Positions 6,437 to 13,028 of a stretch of DNA of 17,259 nucleotides are shown piece by piece (positions within the stretch are counted from its first letter, which is position 1; each line of letters starts with the position of its first letter). The DNA is from Sulfurovum sp. (GTDB lineage Bacteria; Campylobacterota; Campylobacteria; Campylobacterales; Sulfurovaceae): contig JALSPX010000050.1 of the NCBI GenBank assembly GCA_026985755.1, positions 1 through 17,259 of the forward strand. The letters run 5' to 3'. The notes below the pieces were generated by a model. It was not told the origin of the DNA, did no database searches, and saw nothing but the letters and a program-made list of their open reading frames with translations. The position numbers and the translations under genes are program-made.

Positions 6437-7132
6437 CTAAAAATCTCCCTTAATACTATAAGTATTAGCTTTTTTAAATGCTTCTTCTGCTTCATCCAAA
6501 TAGATGCCTTTTTCATCAAACACAACAAATGGTGGCAATATGGCCGTCATGGATTTAGAATTATTACGTGCAGCTATCATCACAAGTTTTGATTCTCTAT
6601 CCATTTTAGAGTGCACAAACCGAATCTTTTCAGGATTAATCCCATTGAGTCGCAGATGATACAAAAGTATGTCAATCTGTTTTGCATCATAACAGAAAAT
6701 AAACCACCCCCTGGGTTTTAAAAGAGATTTGGTAGTGTGAATAAAATCTTCAATAGGAAGATGTTGTGCATATCTTGATATATTTAAATGTGTCTCTTGA
6801 CTCTGTTGTACTTTTTCATCATAAAAGGGTGGATTAGAAACAATATAATCAAATCTCTCATCTGTTTTTAACTGTGCATAATCTTCCAAATAGCTTTTCA
6901 CTTCTAATACATTGAGTTTATAATTGTGGATTGCATAATTTAGCATCATTTCTTGTTTATCTATAATGGTTGTATTGAGATTAAAATCACGACTTAGAAG
7001 TAGGGATATAATTCCCACACCACAACCTACATCCAACAGTGAACCCTTGGGTTTAAATGAAGAGATAAAATGATAAAGAAAAATAGAGTCACTATTGTAA
7101 CAGTACCCAGATGTAGGTTGATAAAGAAACAT
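6437..7132 (-). CDS. TrmN6-like tRNA1(Val) adenine-N6 methyltransferase
   Basis: The 231-residue protein is a Rossmann-fold SAM-dependent N6-adenine methyltransferase. It opens with LYQPTSGYCYNSDSIFL, typical of the TrmN6/YfiC family ('QPKxGYRYxxDSxLL'). The SAM-binding motif is LLDVGCGVG (32-40), Asp58 ends the second strand, and NPPFY (100-104) is the catalytic motif of enzymes that methylate exocyclic amines. E. coli TrmN6 modifies A37 of tRNA1(Val), and substrate specificity here is inferred from family resemblance only. A GAGG Shine-Dalgarno lies 5 nt before the ATG. It diverges from the Bpt/Ate gene with only 53 bp between the two ATG codons, sharing a palindromic promoter region. Confidence 0.8.
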   Translation of the reverse strand: MFLYQPTSGYCYNSDSIFLYHFISSFKPKGSLLDVGCGVGIISLLLSRDFNLNTTIIDKQEMMLNYAIHNYKLNVLEVKSYLEDYAQLKTDERFDYIVSNPPFYDEKVQQSQETHLNISRYAQHLPIEDFIHTTKSLLKPRGWFIFCYDAKQIDILLYHLRLNGINPEKIRFVHSKMDRESKLVMIAARNNSKSMTAILPPFVVFDEKGIYLDEAEEAFKKANTYSIKGDF

Positions 7133-7172
7133 AACTACCTCTATTTTTTGAGTAATTTTACAACAAATTGGG

Positions 7173-7188
7173 TATAATCGCGATTATG
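7173..7188. promoter_or_regulatory. Overlapping divergent -10 boxes in a 14-bp palindrome
   Basis: The perfect palindrome ATAATCGCGATTAT occupies 7174-7187. On the + strand it supplies TATAAT (7173-7178) for the Bpt/Ate gene. On the - strand it supplies CATAAT (7188-7183) for the TrmN6-like gene. The + start point would fall near 7185, right at the ATG (7186), so that transcript would be leaderless or nearly so. The - start point would fall near 7176, giving a leader of about 44 nt that contains a good Shine-Dalgarno. No convincing -35 boxes are seen, which is usual for this phylum. Confidence 0.55.
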
Positions 7189-7953
7189 AATGAAGAACTT
7201 GACAGAGATTTACTAAACCCACCATCAACAGACTTTTCCATGCTTGACTATGCATGTGCCTATATCCCTGGGAAAAAAGTTCGTATGCATTATAAATATG
7301 TCGAAAAAGCCTCAAAAACCTTTGCGACTGCTGTTATAGATCGTGGCTGGAGACGTTTTGGAAAATACTTCTTTCACCCTATTTGTGAGGGGTGTAATGA
7401 ATGTAAAAGTATTCGTATAGATACTCAAAATTACCACTATACCAAATCTCAACGTAAAGCAATCCGACGTAATGCTGAGACTAAAATCATTGTACAAGAA
7501 CCTACACTCACACAAGCACATATAGATCTATATAATAAATATCATGCTCACAAAAGTCAAACTGATGGTTGGCAGCATCGAAATATTTCACAACGTGAGT
7601 ATCATGAAAATTTTGTAGAAGGGGCACATGATTTTGGTAAAGAAGTGCTTTATATTATAGATGATAATCTTGTAGGTGTTGACCTCATAGATATACTAGA
7701 GGATGGTATAAGTTCTATATATTTCTATTATGACCCTGACTATGCACGCTACTCCTTAGGTACATTTTCTCTGCTTTATCAAATAAAACTTGCCAATATA
7801 CTAGAGCTTCCATGGATATATTTGGGATATTGGGTAGATGGCTGTAAAGCGTTTGCTTATAAACCAAAGTTTCAACCCCAAGAGATACTCGATGGTTTTC
7901 CACATGTAAGTGAACAACCTTTGTGGGAAACATGGGATAAACCAAATAGCTAA
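7186..7953 (+). CDS. Bpt/Ate-type aminoacyl-tRNA--protein transferase
   Basis: These enzymes move leucine (Bpt) or arginine (Ate) from tRNA to the N-terminus of proteins that begin with acidic residues, feeding the N-degron pathway. The 255-residue protein has the N-terminal ACAYIPGKKVR (family 'CPYLPGxxxR'), then CEGCNECKSIRI (Cys67, 70, 73; family 'CxxCxxCxPxR'). The GNAT-like C-terminal half includes SIYFYYDPDYARYSLGTFSLLYQI and YLGYWVDGCKAFAYKPKFQP. Bpt versus Ate cannot be settled by eye, though most bacterial members are Bpt. I start it at ATG 7186 because the upstream in-frame TTG (7168) lies before the -10 box. No Shine-Dalgarno is seen, fitting a leaderless start. It converges with the next gene, with 6 bp between stops. 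Confidence 0.88.
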   Translation: MNEELDRDLLNPPSTDFSMLDYACAYIPGKKVRMHYKYVEKASKTFATAVIDRGWRRFGKYFFHPICEGCNECKSIRIDTQNYHYTKSQRKAIRRNAETKIIVQEPTLTQAHIDLYNKYHAHKSQTDGWQHRNISQREYHENFVEGAHDFGKEVLYIIDDNLVGVDLIDILEDGISSIYFYYDPDYARYSLGTFSLLYQIKLANILELPWIYLGYWVDGCKAFAYKPKFQPQEILDGFPHVSEQPLWETWDKPNS

Positions 7954-7959
7954 GAAATA

Positions 7960-8193
7960 CTAAGCAGAAATCCTATGAAGATTAATATACCAATCCTCTT
8001 CTAACTCTGGTTCTTCAATGTCAGTTAAAACTATTTCTAGTAATCCAATACCAATCATCTCGGTACCATAGATTTTTTCATCAGGAATTTCAAGTACATC
8101 TACACAATACTCCTCTTGTGTATAAATATCACTTTCTAAATCAATCATATCCCATCCATCTTCAAATTTATTGACCAAAAATACACTTTCCAT
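7960..8193 (-). CDS. Small acidic hypothetical protein
   Basis: I do not recognise this 77-residue protein. It is strongly acidic (rich in Glu and Asp, with a patch ending DIEEPELEEDWYINLH) and has no signal peptide or membrane segment, so it should be cytoplasmic. A good Shine-Dalgarno (AAGGA, 6 nt spacer) precedes the ATG. A TATACT -10 candidate and a 19-bp palindrome lie just upstream, which supports a real gene with its own promoter. It follows the FAD oxidoreductase gene on the same strand with a 58-bp gap and converges with the Bpt/Ate gene. Confidence 0.65.
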   Translation of the reverse strand: MESVFLVNKFEDGWDMIDLESDIYTQEEYCVDVLEIPDEKIYGTEMIGIGLLEIVLTDIEEPELEEDWYINLHRISA

Positions 8194-8201
8194 TTTTTAT
8201 C

Positions 8202-8224
8202 CTTTTTTATGATAAAAAAGTATA
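8202..8224 (-). promoter_or_regulatory. Promoter and possible operator palindrome of the small acidic gene
   Basis: A perfect inverted repeat, CTTTTTTATGATAAAAAAG (8202-8220; 9-bp arms around one base), ends directly at the Shine-Dalgarno. On the - strand TATACT (8224-8219) fits a -10 box and overlaps the palindrome's upstream end. The palindrome is AT-only apart from its ends and centre, so it may be chance in AT-rich DNA. As placed, it could be an operator or a hairpin at the start of the transcript. Confidence 0.4.
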
Positions 8225-8251
8225 AAATAATTTAGTATCAATTTGATAACA

Positions 8252-9373
8252 TCATAACATGAATTTTCTACACCACTTCAAAAACAATCTATCTGGATTG
8301 ACCCTTTTATCTATCTCTTTATCTTCAGTGATATGTTTAGTCAATATCTCTGCCATCAACGGAGCAAAAACAAAGCCACGTCCACCTAGTCCATTCAACA
8401 CATACAGATTATCCACATACTCCAACGCTGGTTTGGCACCACGCACAACAGCAGGATAGGTCTCTAACATATAAGGCACATTAATCACCCTACCTACGAG
8501 AGGGAAATAATCTTTCGAGCCTGCACGCATCCCACAAAATATTTTTTGAAGTTCTAAATCACTGGTATTTACGAGTGACGAGGCATTTTCTTTTAAAGCT
8601 TCTACCATTTTTGTATTACAGGGTATAGGTGCTTTCACCCCTTTCTCATGTGTGGCACCCAGTTTGATGATACCATTTACATTTGCACCCACTGACATCG
8701 CCTGATGTATACTCACTGGTAAATCTAGTTTAGAACGGTAGTCTCCACGTGTACCCCATGTGCCTCGTATACCCATATAGCGTAGATCGGCTAGTGTGCT
8801 TTTGTAGCCTGTGGCTAGGATTACATTATGAGTGAGGAAGTAGGAAGTAGGAAGTAGGAGTTTCCATTGTCCGTTCTTTTGTTTCATTTCTAAAACTTCG
8901 GCTATTTGTACTTCTATATCTCTCAATAAATATGCACAAACTTGTGGCGCATTACAATCCCCTGCTTCAGGGAAATAAAAACTATCAAACCCTGCTTCTA
9001 TACCCAAAGTTTGAAGCTTCTCTTTACTGTACCATTCGTAGCTATTTTCATTATACTTTTCATACTCAAAAAACTTCTTCGCATCTACTTCATCTTTAGG
9101 TGTACGTATCACCCCTGTTTGGTGAAAGTGCTCTGGACAGGTACGTAGGTAAAAGTCTTTAGCATAAACAAAGGCTTCATTGGTCAAGCTCTGAAGAGCT
9201 GACCCCTTCCCAATCTTAGGAGAAACAAAAGCCCCAGCAGCCCCTGACCCACCAGAAGCGATGCCGTTTTTGTCTACTACCAGTACTTTTTGATTTTGTT
9301 TGCTGAGGGTATGTGCCAGTGTCGCACCTGCGATGCCTGCTCCGATGATGATGGTGTCGTAGGTTTTAGGCAT
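8252..9373 (-). CDS. MnmC2-like FAD-dependent oxidoreductase (stand-alone)
   Basis: The 373-residue protein is a D-amino-acid-oxidase-fold flavoprotein. It opens with the dinucleotide-binding motif IIIGAGIAGATL (8-19) and an acidic end to strand two. SGGSGAAGAFVSP follows, then GMRAGSKDYFPLVG and the C-terminal NGLGGRGFVFAPLMAEIL. These last motifs resemble the C-terminal domain of MnmC (family 'GxRxxxxDxxPxxG' and 'GxGSRGxxxAPLxAExL'), which oxidises cmnm5(s2)U34 in tRNA. The N-terminal methyltransferase half of E. coli MnmC is absent. I start it at ATG 9373: AAGGA lies 6 nt upstream, and the 17 in-frame residues before it are encoded mostly by a hairpin repeat. A 7-bp repeat lies inside the gene. 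A glycine-oxidase-like role is the main alternative. Confidence 0.7.
   Translation of the reverse strand: MPKTYDTIIIGAGIAGATLAHTLSKQNQKVLVVDKNGIASGGSGAAGAFVSPKIGKGSALQSLTNEAFVYAKDFYLRTCPEHFHQTGVIRTPKDEVDAKKFFEYEKYNENSYEWYSKEKLQTLGIEAGFDSFYFPEAGDCNAPQVCAYLLRDIEVQIAEVLEMKQKNGQWKLLLPTSYFLTHNVILATGYKSTLADLRYMGIRGTWGTRGDYRSKLDLPVSIHQAMSVGANVNGIIKLGATHEKGVKAPIPCNTKMVEALKENASSLVNTSDLELQKIFCGMRAGSKDYFPLVGRVINVPYMLETYPAVVRGAKPALEYVDNLYVLNGLGGRGFVFAPLMAEILTKHITEDKEIDKRVNPDRLFLKWCRKFML
8836..8856 (-). repeat. Heptanucleotide tandem repeat inside the MnmC2-like gene
   Basis: Three perfect GGAAGTA units (+ strand; 8836, 8843, 8850) lie in the middle of the gene, with partial units on each side (AGTGA before, GGAG after). 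On the coding strand they encode a LLLPTSYFL stretch just before the conserved NVILATG strand. A change of one unit would shift the frame. Confidence 0.8.
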
Positions 9374-9389
9374 AGATTTCCTTCTAGCT

Positions 9390-9500
9390 CTCGTTCCCAC
9401 TCTCTTGAGTGGGAATGCATACACAATATTATTGAGTATTGGGAGTTATTTTATGATTTAAATTTCTATATGCATTCCACCTCGGGAGAGGTGGAACGAG
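9390..9500. repeat. Inverted pair of 32-nt hairpins (REPIN/BIME-like)
   Basis: Two 32-nt elements lie in opposite orientation with a 47-nt spacer. The left one (9390-9421) starts CTCGTTCC and ends GGAATGCATA. The right one (9469-9500) is its inverted counterpart, starting TATGCATTCC and ending GGAACGAG. Each folds into a perfect 9-bp hairpin with a 4-nt loop: TTCCCACTC/GAGTGGGAA around TCTT, and TTCCACCTC/GAGGTGGAA around GGGA. The stems differ from each other but keep pairing, the pattern expected of REP sequences mobilised as pairs by RAYT-type tyrosine transposases. No RAYT gene is in the window. Confidence 0.75.
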
Positions 9501-9910
9501 TTAAAAAATTTAGGTTTATCTAACCTTATATCTTGTTCTTTTCCCTCATCAGATAGTAATATCATTACCTTTTTATCAAGTTTAAGAATTTTATCTTTGA
9601 TTATTGTTCCTGCAGTTAAATCTTTTGATGAACTTTTGACCACTGAAGAAATTAAAAAACCATTTTTTATTTTCCATTTACTTTCAAAAAATATTAATGT
9701 ACATTTCTTATTTGTACAAACTTCAAATATTCCTTCTTTTGTTCCATTATCTTTATATAGATATTCGCCATAGAAGGTAAAATTATCTTCTGACATAGCT
9801 AAACTCCAGTAGCCTAAAATTAGTTTTGAGTTTGTGTAGTCACTATTGGTTATTGCTACTTTTGCATATAAATCTGACATTAGCAATAATAAAATTAATA
9901 AATTTTTCAC
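9458..9910 (-). CDS. Secreted hypothetical protein with a repeat-derived C-terminus
   Basis: I do not recognise this 150-residue protein. It starts with a signal peptide (MKNLLILLLLMSDLYA, likely cleaved at about 16). The mature part alternates beta-prone segments (YWSLAMSEDNFTFYGEYLY, GIFEVCTNKKCTLIFFESKWKI) with charged loops and has one Cys pair (CTNKKC), so a small periplasmic beta-rich protein is plausible. The start is GTG 9910, with AAGG 6 nt upstream. The last ~14 residues (from NSFHLSRGG onward) are encoded by the right-hand hairpin of the REPIN-like pair, so the original C-terminus was probably different. It lies 23 bp downstream of glyS on the same strand and could share its transcript. 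Confidence 0.65.
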   Translation of the reverse strand: MKNLLILLLLMSDLYAKVAITNSDYTNSKLILGYWSLAMSEDNFTFYGEYLYKDNGTKEGIFEVCTNKKCTLIFFESKWKIKNGFLISSVVKSSSKDLTAGTIIKDKILKLDKKVMILLSDEGKEQDIRLDKPKFFNSFHLSRGGMHIEI

Positions 9911-9933
9911 TTAATACCTTTATATAGGTTTTA

Positions 9934-11982
9934 CTAAACCGTAATCTCCTTAATATCCGCAATTCCCTTAAACGTCTTATACACAGACCCAATCGTATTC
10001 AATCTATTTACTTTCAACGCTTCATCCTCAGCATTGACCATTACATCATCAAAGTACCCATCTAACTCACGCTTCAGACCAAACAAGGCTTCAAACTGTG
10101 CTTTGTAGTCTGTGTAGTCTTGGTTGATAACTTTTTCATAGGCGTTGTAGAGTGTGACTTCTGCATCTTCTTTGAAGAGTGTGGTGTCTATGGTTAAATC
10201 TGCTTCTAGGTCTACATCTTTTGAGATATTCGCCACACGTTTAAAGGTAGAGAACTGCTCTTTAAAGGTATCTGATGAGACTATTGCATTGAGTGCAGAT
10301 ACTTTTTTGGCTATCTCGTTGATGTCTCTCTCTCCACTGGCAAGCACGGCAGCTATCACCGATGGATTGGCATCGAGGGATTTATTGATACGCTCGATGA
10401 TAAAGTCTGTCAGGAGATTGGTATCGAAGTCATCATAGTTGGCTTTGAGTAGTGTGATGATGTCATCTATGTTAAATGACAAATCAAACGCCGTAATGAT
10501 ACGCACAATACCATTGACTGCACGACGCAAGGCAAAAGGATCTTTGCTTCCTGTAGGTATTTTGCCTACCGAGAAGAGTCCCATCAATGTATCTAGCTTT
10601 GCAGACATTGCCACGATAGAAGAGAAAATAGACCTTGGAAGTTCTGCACCCTCCCCTACTGGCATATACTGCTCTTTTATGGCGTTGTACACCAATGCAT
10701 CTTCACCCAGTGCTTTGGCATAGTAGTAGCCCATAAGCCCTTGGAGTTCTGTAAACTCATAGACCATCTCAGACATGAGGTCAGCTTTGGCAAGGTTGAC
10801 TGCTCTGTCCATAAGTTTTTCTAGTTCTACATTGCTCTTACCTGTCCCCGCTTCTACTTTCTCCATATAAAGCCCCAAAAGACGCATAGCAATGTTCTTT
10901 TCTCTCTCTATTTTGTCCGCCAATGTACCAAGTCCATCAATAAACTGTACTTTTTCTAGTCCATCAGTACTCAGACCATTTTTGAGGTCATTTTGGTAAA
11001 AGAAGAGCCCATCTGCTAAACGAGGTTTAAGTACACGCTCATTCCCTGCTACCACTTTAGCATAGTCGTCCGTATAAGCGTTAGAGACTACCACAAATTT
11101 ATTAGCTATTTTTCCACTTTCAAAGACGGGAAAATAGCGTTGATGTTCTTTCATAGAGGTGATAATCACTTCAGGTGGTAGCTCCAAAAAGAGCTCATCA
11201 AAAGTACCCACCAAAGCTTTAGGGTTTTCCGTAATCGCGACGACCTCTGCCAAAAGCGCATGGTCTCTTTCTATAATAATGTTGTGTTCTGCTTCTAAAG
11301 CATCAAACTCAGCCAATATTTTCGCTTCACGTGCATGAGGATGTAGCATCACTGCACCCTCTGCCAAAATACCCTCATAAGCATCAATGTTCACTACTTC
11401 CACTGCGTCATAGCTCACCATACGGTGCACATAGGTTTTAGTATCTGCGTCTACACCATAGAGTGTGACAGGCACAGAAGCATTAGACAAACGTACCTGT
11501 AGCCATCTGATAGGACGGATAAACTCATCACTACGGCTACCCCAACGCATCATCTTTCCAAATGCCATAGAGGCTATCCATTTTTCTAGCATCTCTTGGA
11601 GCAAGCTGGTAGTCTCAGAACCTTTCTCTTCTTTTTTAAAGTAGAGTACCTCTTTGCCGTTTTTCTCACCACGACCCAGCTCAGAAAAGCTCACGCCACA
11701 CTTACGTGCAAAGCCCTCCGCAGCTTTGGTAGGCTCACCGTCTTTGAGTGCTGCTACGAGTGGAGGCCCAAAAAACTCCACCTCAACATCCGCTTGCTTG
11801 GTAGGCATAGCGTTATGTTTGAGCACCAATCTTCTAGGCGTATAGATAAATTCAAAATCATTCTCCAGGTTATATTCTTTTAAGATACTTGCCCATGATT
11901 TTTCTATGTTTTTTACGATTTTAAGTAGTGGAATGGCGGGTAGCTCTTCTACACCAATTTCTATGAGTAAAGGTTGTGTCAT
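9934..11982 (-). CDS. glyS: Glycyl-tRNA synthetase beta subunit
   Basis: GlyS is the beta subunit of bacterial GlyRS (alpha2beta2) and carries the tRNA-binding part. GlyQ (alpha) is not in the window. The 682-residue protein matches the family from its start (MTQPLLIEIGVEELPA, then FEFIYTPRRLVL) through VEFFGPP, the 'MRWGSRSDEFIRPIRWL' stretch, ITSMKEHQRYFPVF, GSKDPFALRRAVNGIVRI, and a C-terminal anticodon-binding (DALR-like) region ending in LNTIGSVYKTFKGIADI. The length is typical (about 670-700). AGGA lies 9 nt before the ATG. Upstream, TAAAAT (12020-12015) is a possible -10 box, divergent from the M48 gene. Confidence 0.96.
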   Translation of the reverse strand: MTQPLLIEIGVEELPAIPLLKIVKNIEKSWASILKEYNLENDFEFIYTPRRLVLKHNAMPTKQADVEVEFFGPPLVAALKDGEPTKAAEGFARKCGVSFSELGRGEKNGKEVLYFKKEEKGSETTSLLQEMLEKWIASMAFGKMMRWGSRSDEFIRPIRWLQVRLSNASVPVTLYGVDADTKTYVHRMVSYDAVEVVNIDAYEGILAEGAVMLHPHAREAKILAEFDALEAEHNIIIERDHALLAEVVAITENPKALVGTFDELFLELPPEVIITSMKEHQRYFPVFESGKIANKFVVVSNAYTDDYAKVVAGNERVLKPRLADGLFFYQNDLKNGLSTDGLEKVQFIDGLGTLADKIEREKNIAMRLLGLYMEKVEAGTGKSNVELEKLMDRAVNLAKADLMSEMVYEFTELQGLMGYYYAKALGEDALVYNAIKEQYMPVGEGAELPRSIFSSIVAMSAKLDTLMGLFSVGKIPTGSKDPFALRRAVNGIVRIITAFDLSFNIDDIITLLKANYDDFDTNLLTDFIIERINKSLDANPSVIAAVLASGERDINEIAKKVSALNAIVSSDTFKEQFSTFKRVANISKDVDLEADLTIDTTLFKEDAEVTLYNAYEKVINQDYTDYKAQFEALFGLKRELDGYFDDVMVNAEDEALKVNRLNTIGSVYKTFKGIADIKEITV

Positions 11983-12069
11983 TGTAGCATTTCCTAGTAA
12001 AAGTTATTGATATGATTTTATCTAAATGTTGGTAAATCGCAGGTTTGCTAAAGTTAATTTATTTTCAGT

Positions 12070-12075
12070 TATAAT
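12070..12075 (+). promoter_or_regulatory. -10 box of the M48 lipoprotein gene
   Basis: TATAAT stands 28 nt before the ATG at 12104, putting the start point near 12082 and leaving room for the GGAAGGATAAAA Shine-Dalgarno. No good -35 box is seen. TTGCTA at 12045 is 19 nt away and weak. Confidence 0.5.
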
Positions 12076-12103
12076 TTTTAATTCAATTGAGGGAAGGATA
12101 AAA

Positions 12104-12871
12104 ATGCATAGATTCTTAAAAACTATTTTAATCAGTGGCTCTTTAATTGCACTTTCAGGATGTATGAGTGGGAAAATGTCACCACAACAGGAGAGCAGTC
12201 TAGGTGCACAACAAGAACGACAACTATTACAAAAAGTAAAACTCGTAAGAAGTGGTAAATATTATAATGCTGTACGTAATGTAGGTTCACGCATAGCTTC
12301 TGTTTCAGGTCGTCCAGATTTTCAATGGAGATACCATCTTGTAAATAATCCTAAAACAGCCAATGCTTTTGTACTTCCTGGAGGGAAAGTTTTTGTCTAC
12401 ACTGGACTATTTAAATATGCAGCCAATGAAGCAGAATTGGCAGCTGTAATAGGACATGAAGTAGCACATGCACTACGTTCCCATGGTGTAAAATCAGCAG
12501 CACGTCAACAAAAAGCAGGTCTGGTCGGTGCCCTTCTTCAAGTAGGTATGAGTGTGGCAGGTATTAGCAAACAGACTGCCCAAACCGTCAATAATATCTA
12601 TGGACAAAGTGCAACATTAGGATATATAAGACCTTATTCTCGTCAAAATGAAACAGCAGCAGACAGTATTGGTCTTATGCTTATGGCAGAAGCAGGCTAT
12701 GACCCAAGAGCTGCACTAAGTTTTTGGAGTAAATTTAGTAAGCATGGACAAAGAGTACCTGAGTATCTCTCGACACACCCTGCGCCAAGCAATCGTATAG
12801 CTAACATCAAGAGTCTTATGCCACAGGCACTAGCACTCTACCAAAAAAGTAAATATAGAAAATATAGATAA
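12104..12871 (+). CDS. M48-family metalloprotease lipoprotein
   Basis: This predicted outer-membrane or periplasmic zinc protease of 255 residues resembles LoiP/BepA-type M48 enzymes, which handle envelope protein quality control. The N-terminus is a lipoprotein signal (MHRFLKTILISGSLIALSGC) with lipobox LSGC and lipidated Cys20. The zinc site is HEVAH (118-122), with the third ligand probably Glu183 in NETAAD. The family stretches NAFVLPGGKVFVYTGLF and LSTHPAPSNRI are present. I reject the in-frame ATG at 12026: its extra residues hide the lipoprotein signal and it has no Shine-Dalgarno, while 12104 has AAGGA 6 nt before it. No TPR domain follows, unlike BepA. The gene converges with a 48-codon gene, with 6 bp between stops. 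Confidence 0.92.
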   Translation: MHRFLKTILISGSLIALSGCMSGKMSPQQESSLGAQQERQLLQKVKLVRSGKYYNAVRNVGSRIASVSGRPDFQWRYHLVNNPKTANAFVLPGGKVFVYTGLFKYAANEAELAAVIGHEVAHALRSHGVKSAARQQKAGLVGALLQVGMSVAGISKQTAQTVNNIYGQSATLGYIRPYSRQNETAADSIGLMLMAEAGYDPRAALSFWSKFSKHGQRVPEYLSTHPAPSNRIANIKSLMPQALALYQKSKYRKYR

Positions 12872-12877
12872 ATGAGG

Positions 12878-13024
12878 TTATCTATCCTCTTTATCTTTAT
12901 CTAGCATATCAATACGTCTACCCTCATCATCAAATTTATTTCTATAATAATTTCTTACAATACCAAAAGTCAAATAGACAAATAAAACAATAGATACAAT
13001 ATAAAATATATCACCAAATAACAT
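12878..13024 (-). CDS. 48-residue single-pass membrane microprotein
   Basis: An ATG frame of 48 codons (MLFGDIFYIV... ending KDKEDR) follows trmL by 4 bp on the same strand. The GAGGAG Shine-Dalgarno, inside the last trmL codons, lies 10 nt before the ATG. Residues about 5-22 (DIFYIVSIVLFVYLTFGI) form one membrane segment. The remaining 25 residues are charged, basic near the membrane (RNYYRNK) and mixed later, suggesting a cytoplasmic tail. The layout (trmL-coupled start, plausible topology, a frame filling nearly the whole gap) argues for a real gene. The family is unknown to me. Confidence 0.6.
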   Translation of the reverse strand: MLFGDIFYIVSIVLFVYLTFGIVRNYYRNKFDDEGRRIDMLDKDKEDR

Positions 13025-13028
13025 AAAT

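Noticed and set aside
7168..7185. TTG start for the Bpt/Ate gene six codons upstream
   Set aside because: It lies before and within the -10 box, so a transcript from that promoter would not contain it. No Shine-Dalgarno is present.
9374..9424. 17-residue N-terminal extension of the MnmC2-like protein
   Set aside because: It is encoded largely by the left REP-like hairpin. The Shine-Dalgarno and the family start support ATG 9373.
10154..10723. Two 94-codon frames on the strand opposite glyS
   Set aside because: Glycyl-tRNA synthetase beta is unambiguous on the other strand. These frames have antisense-like composition, with no start signals or family match.
12026..12103. Upstream in-frame ATG extending the M48 protein by 26 residues
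   Set aside because: It covers the TATAAT box, lacks a Shine-Dalgarno and would bury the lipoprotein signal. ATG 12104 has a good AAGGA.
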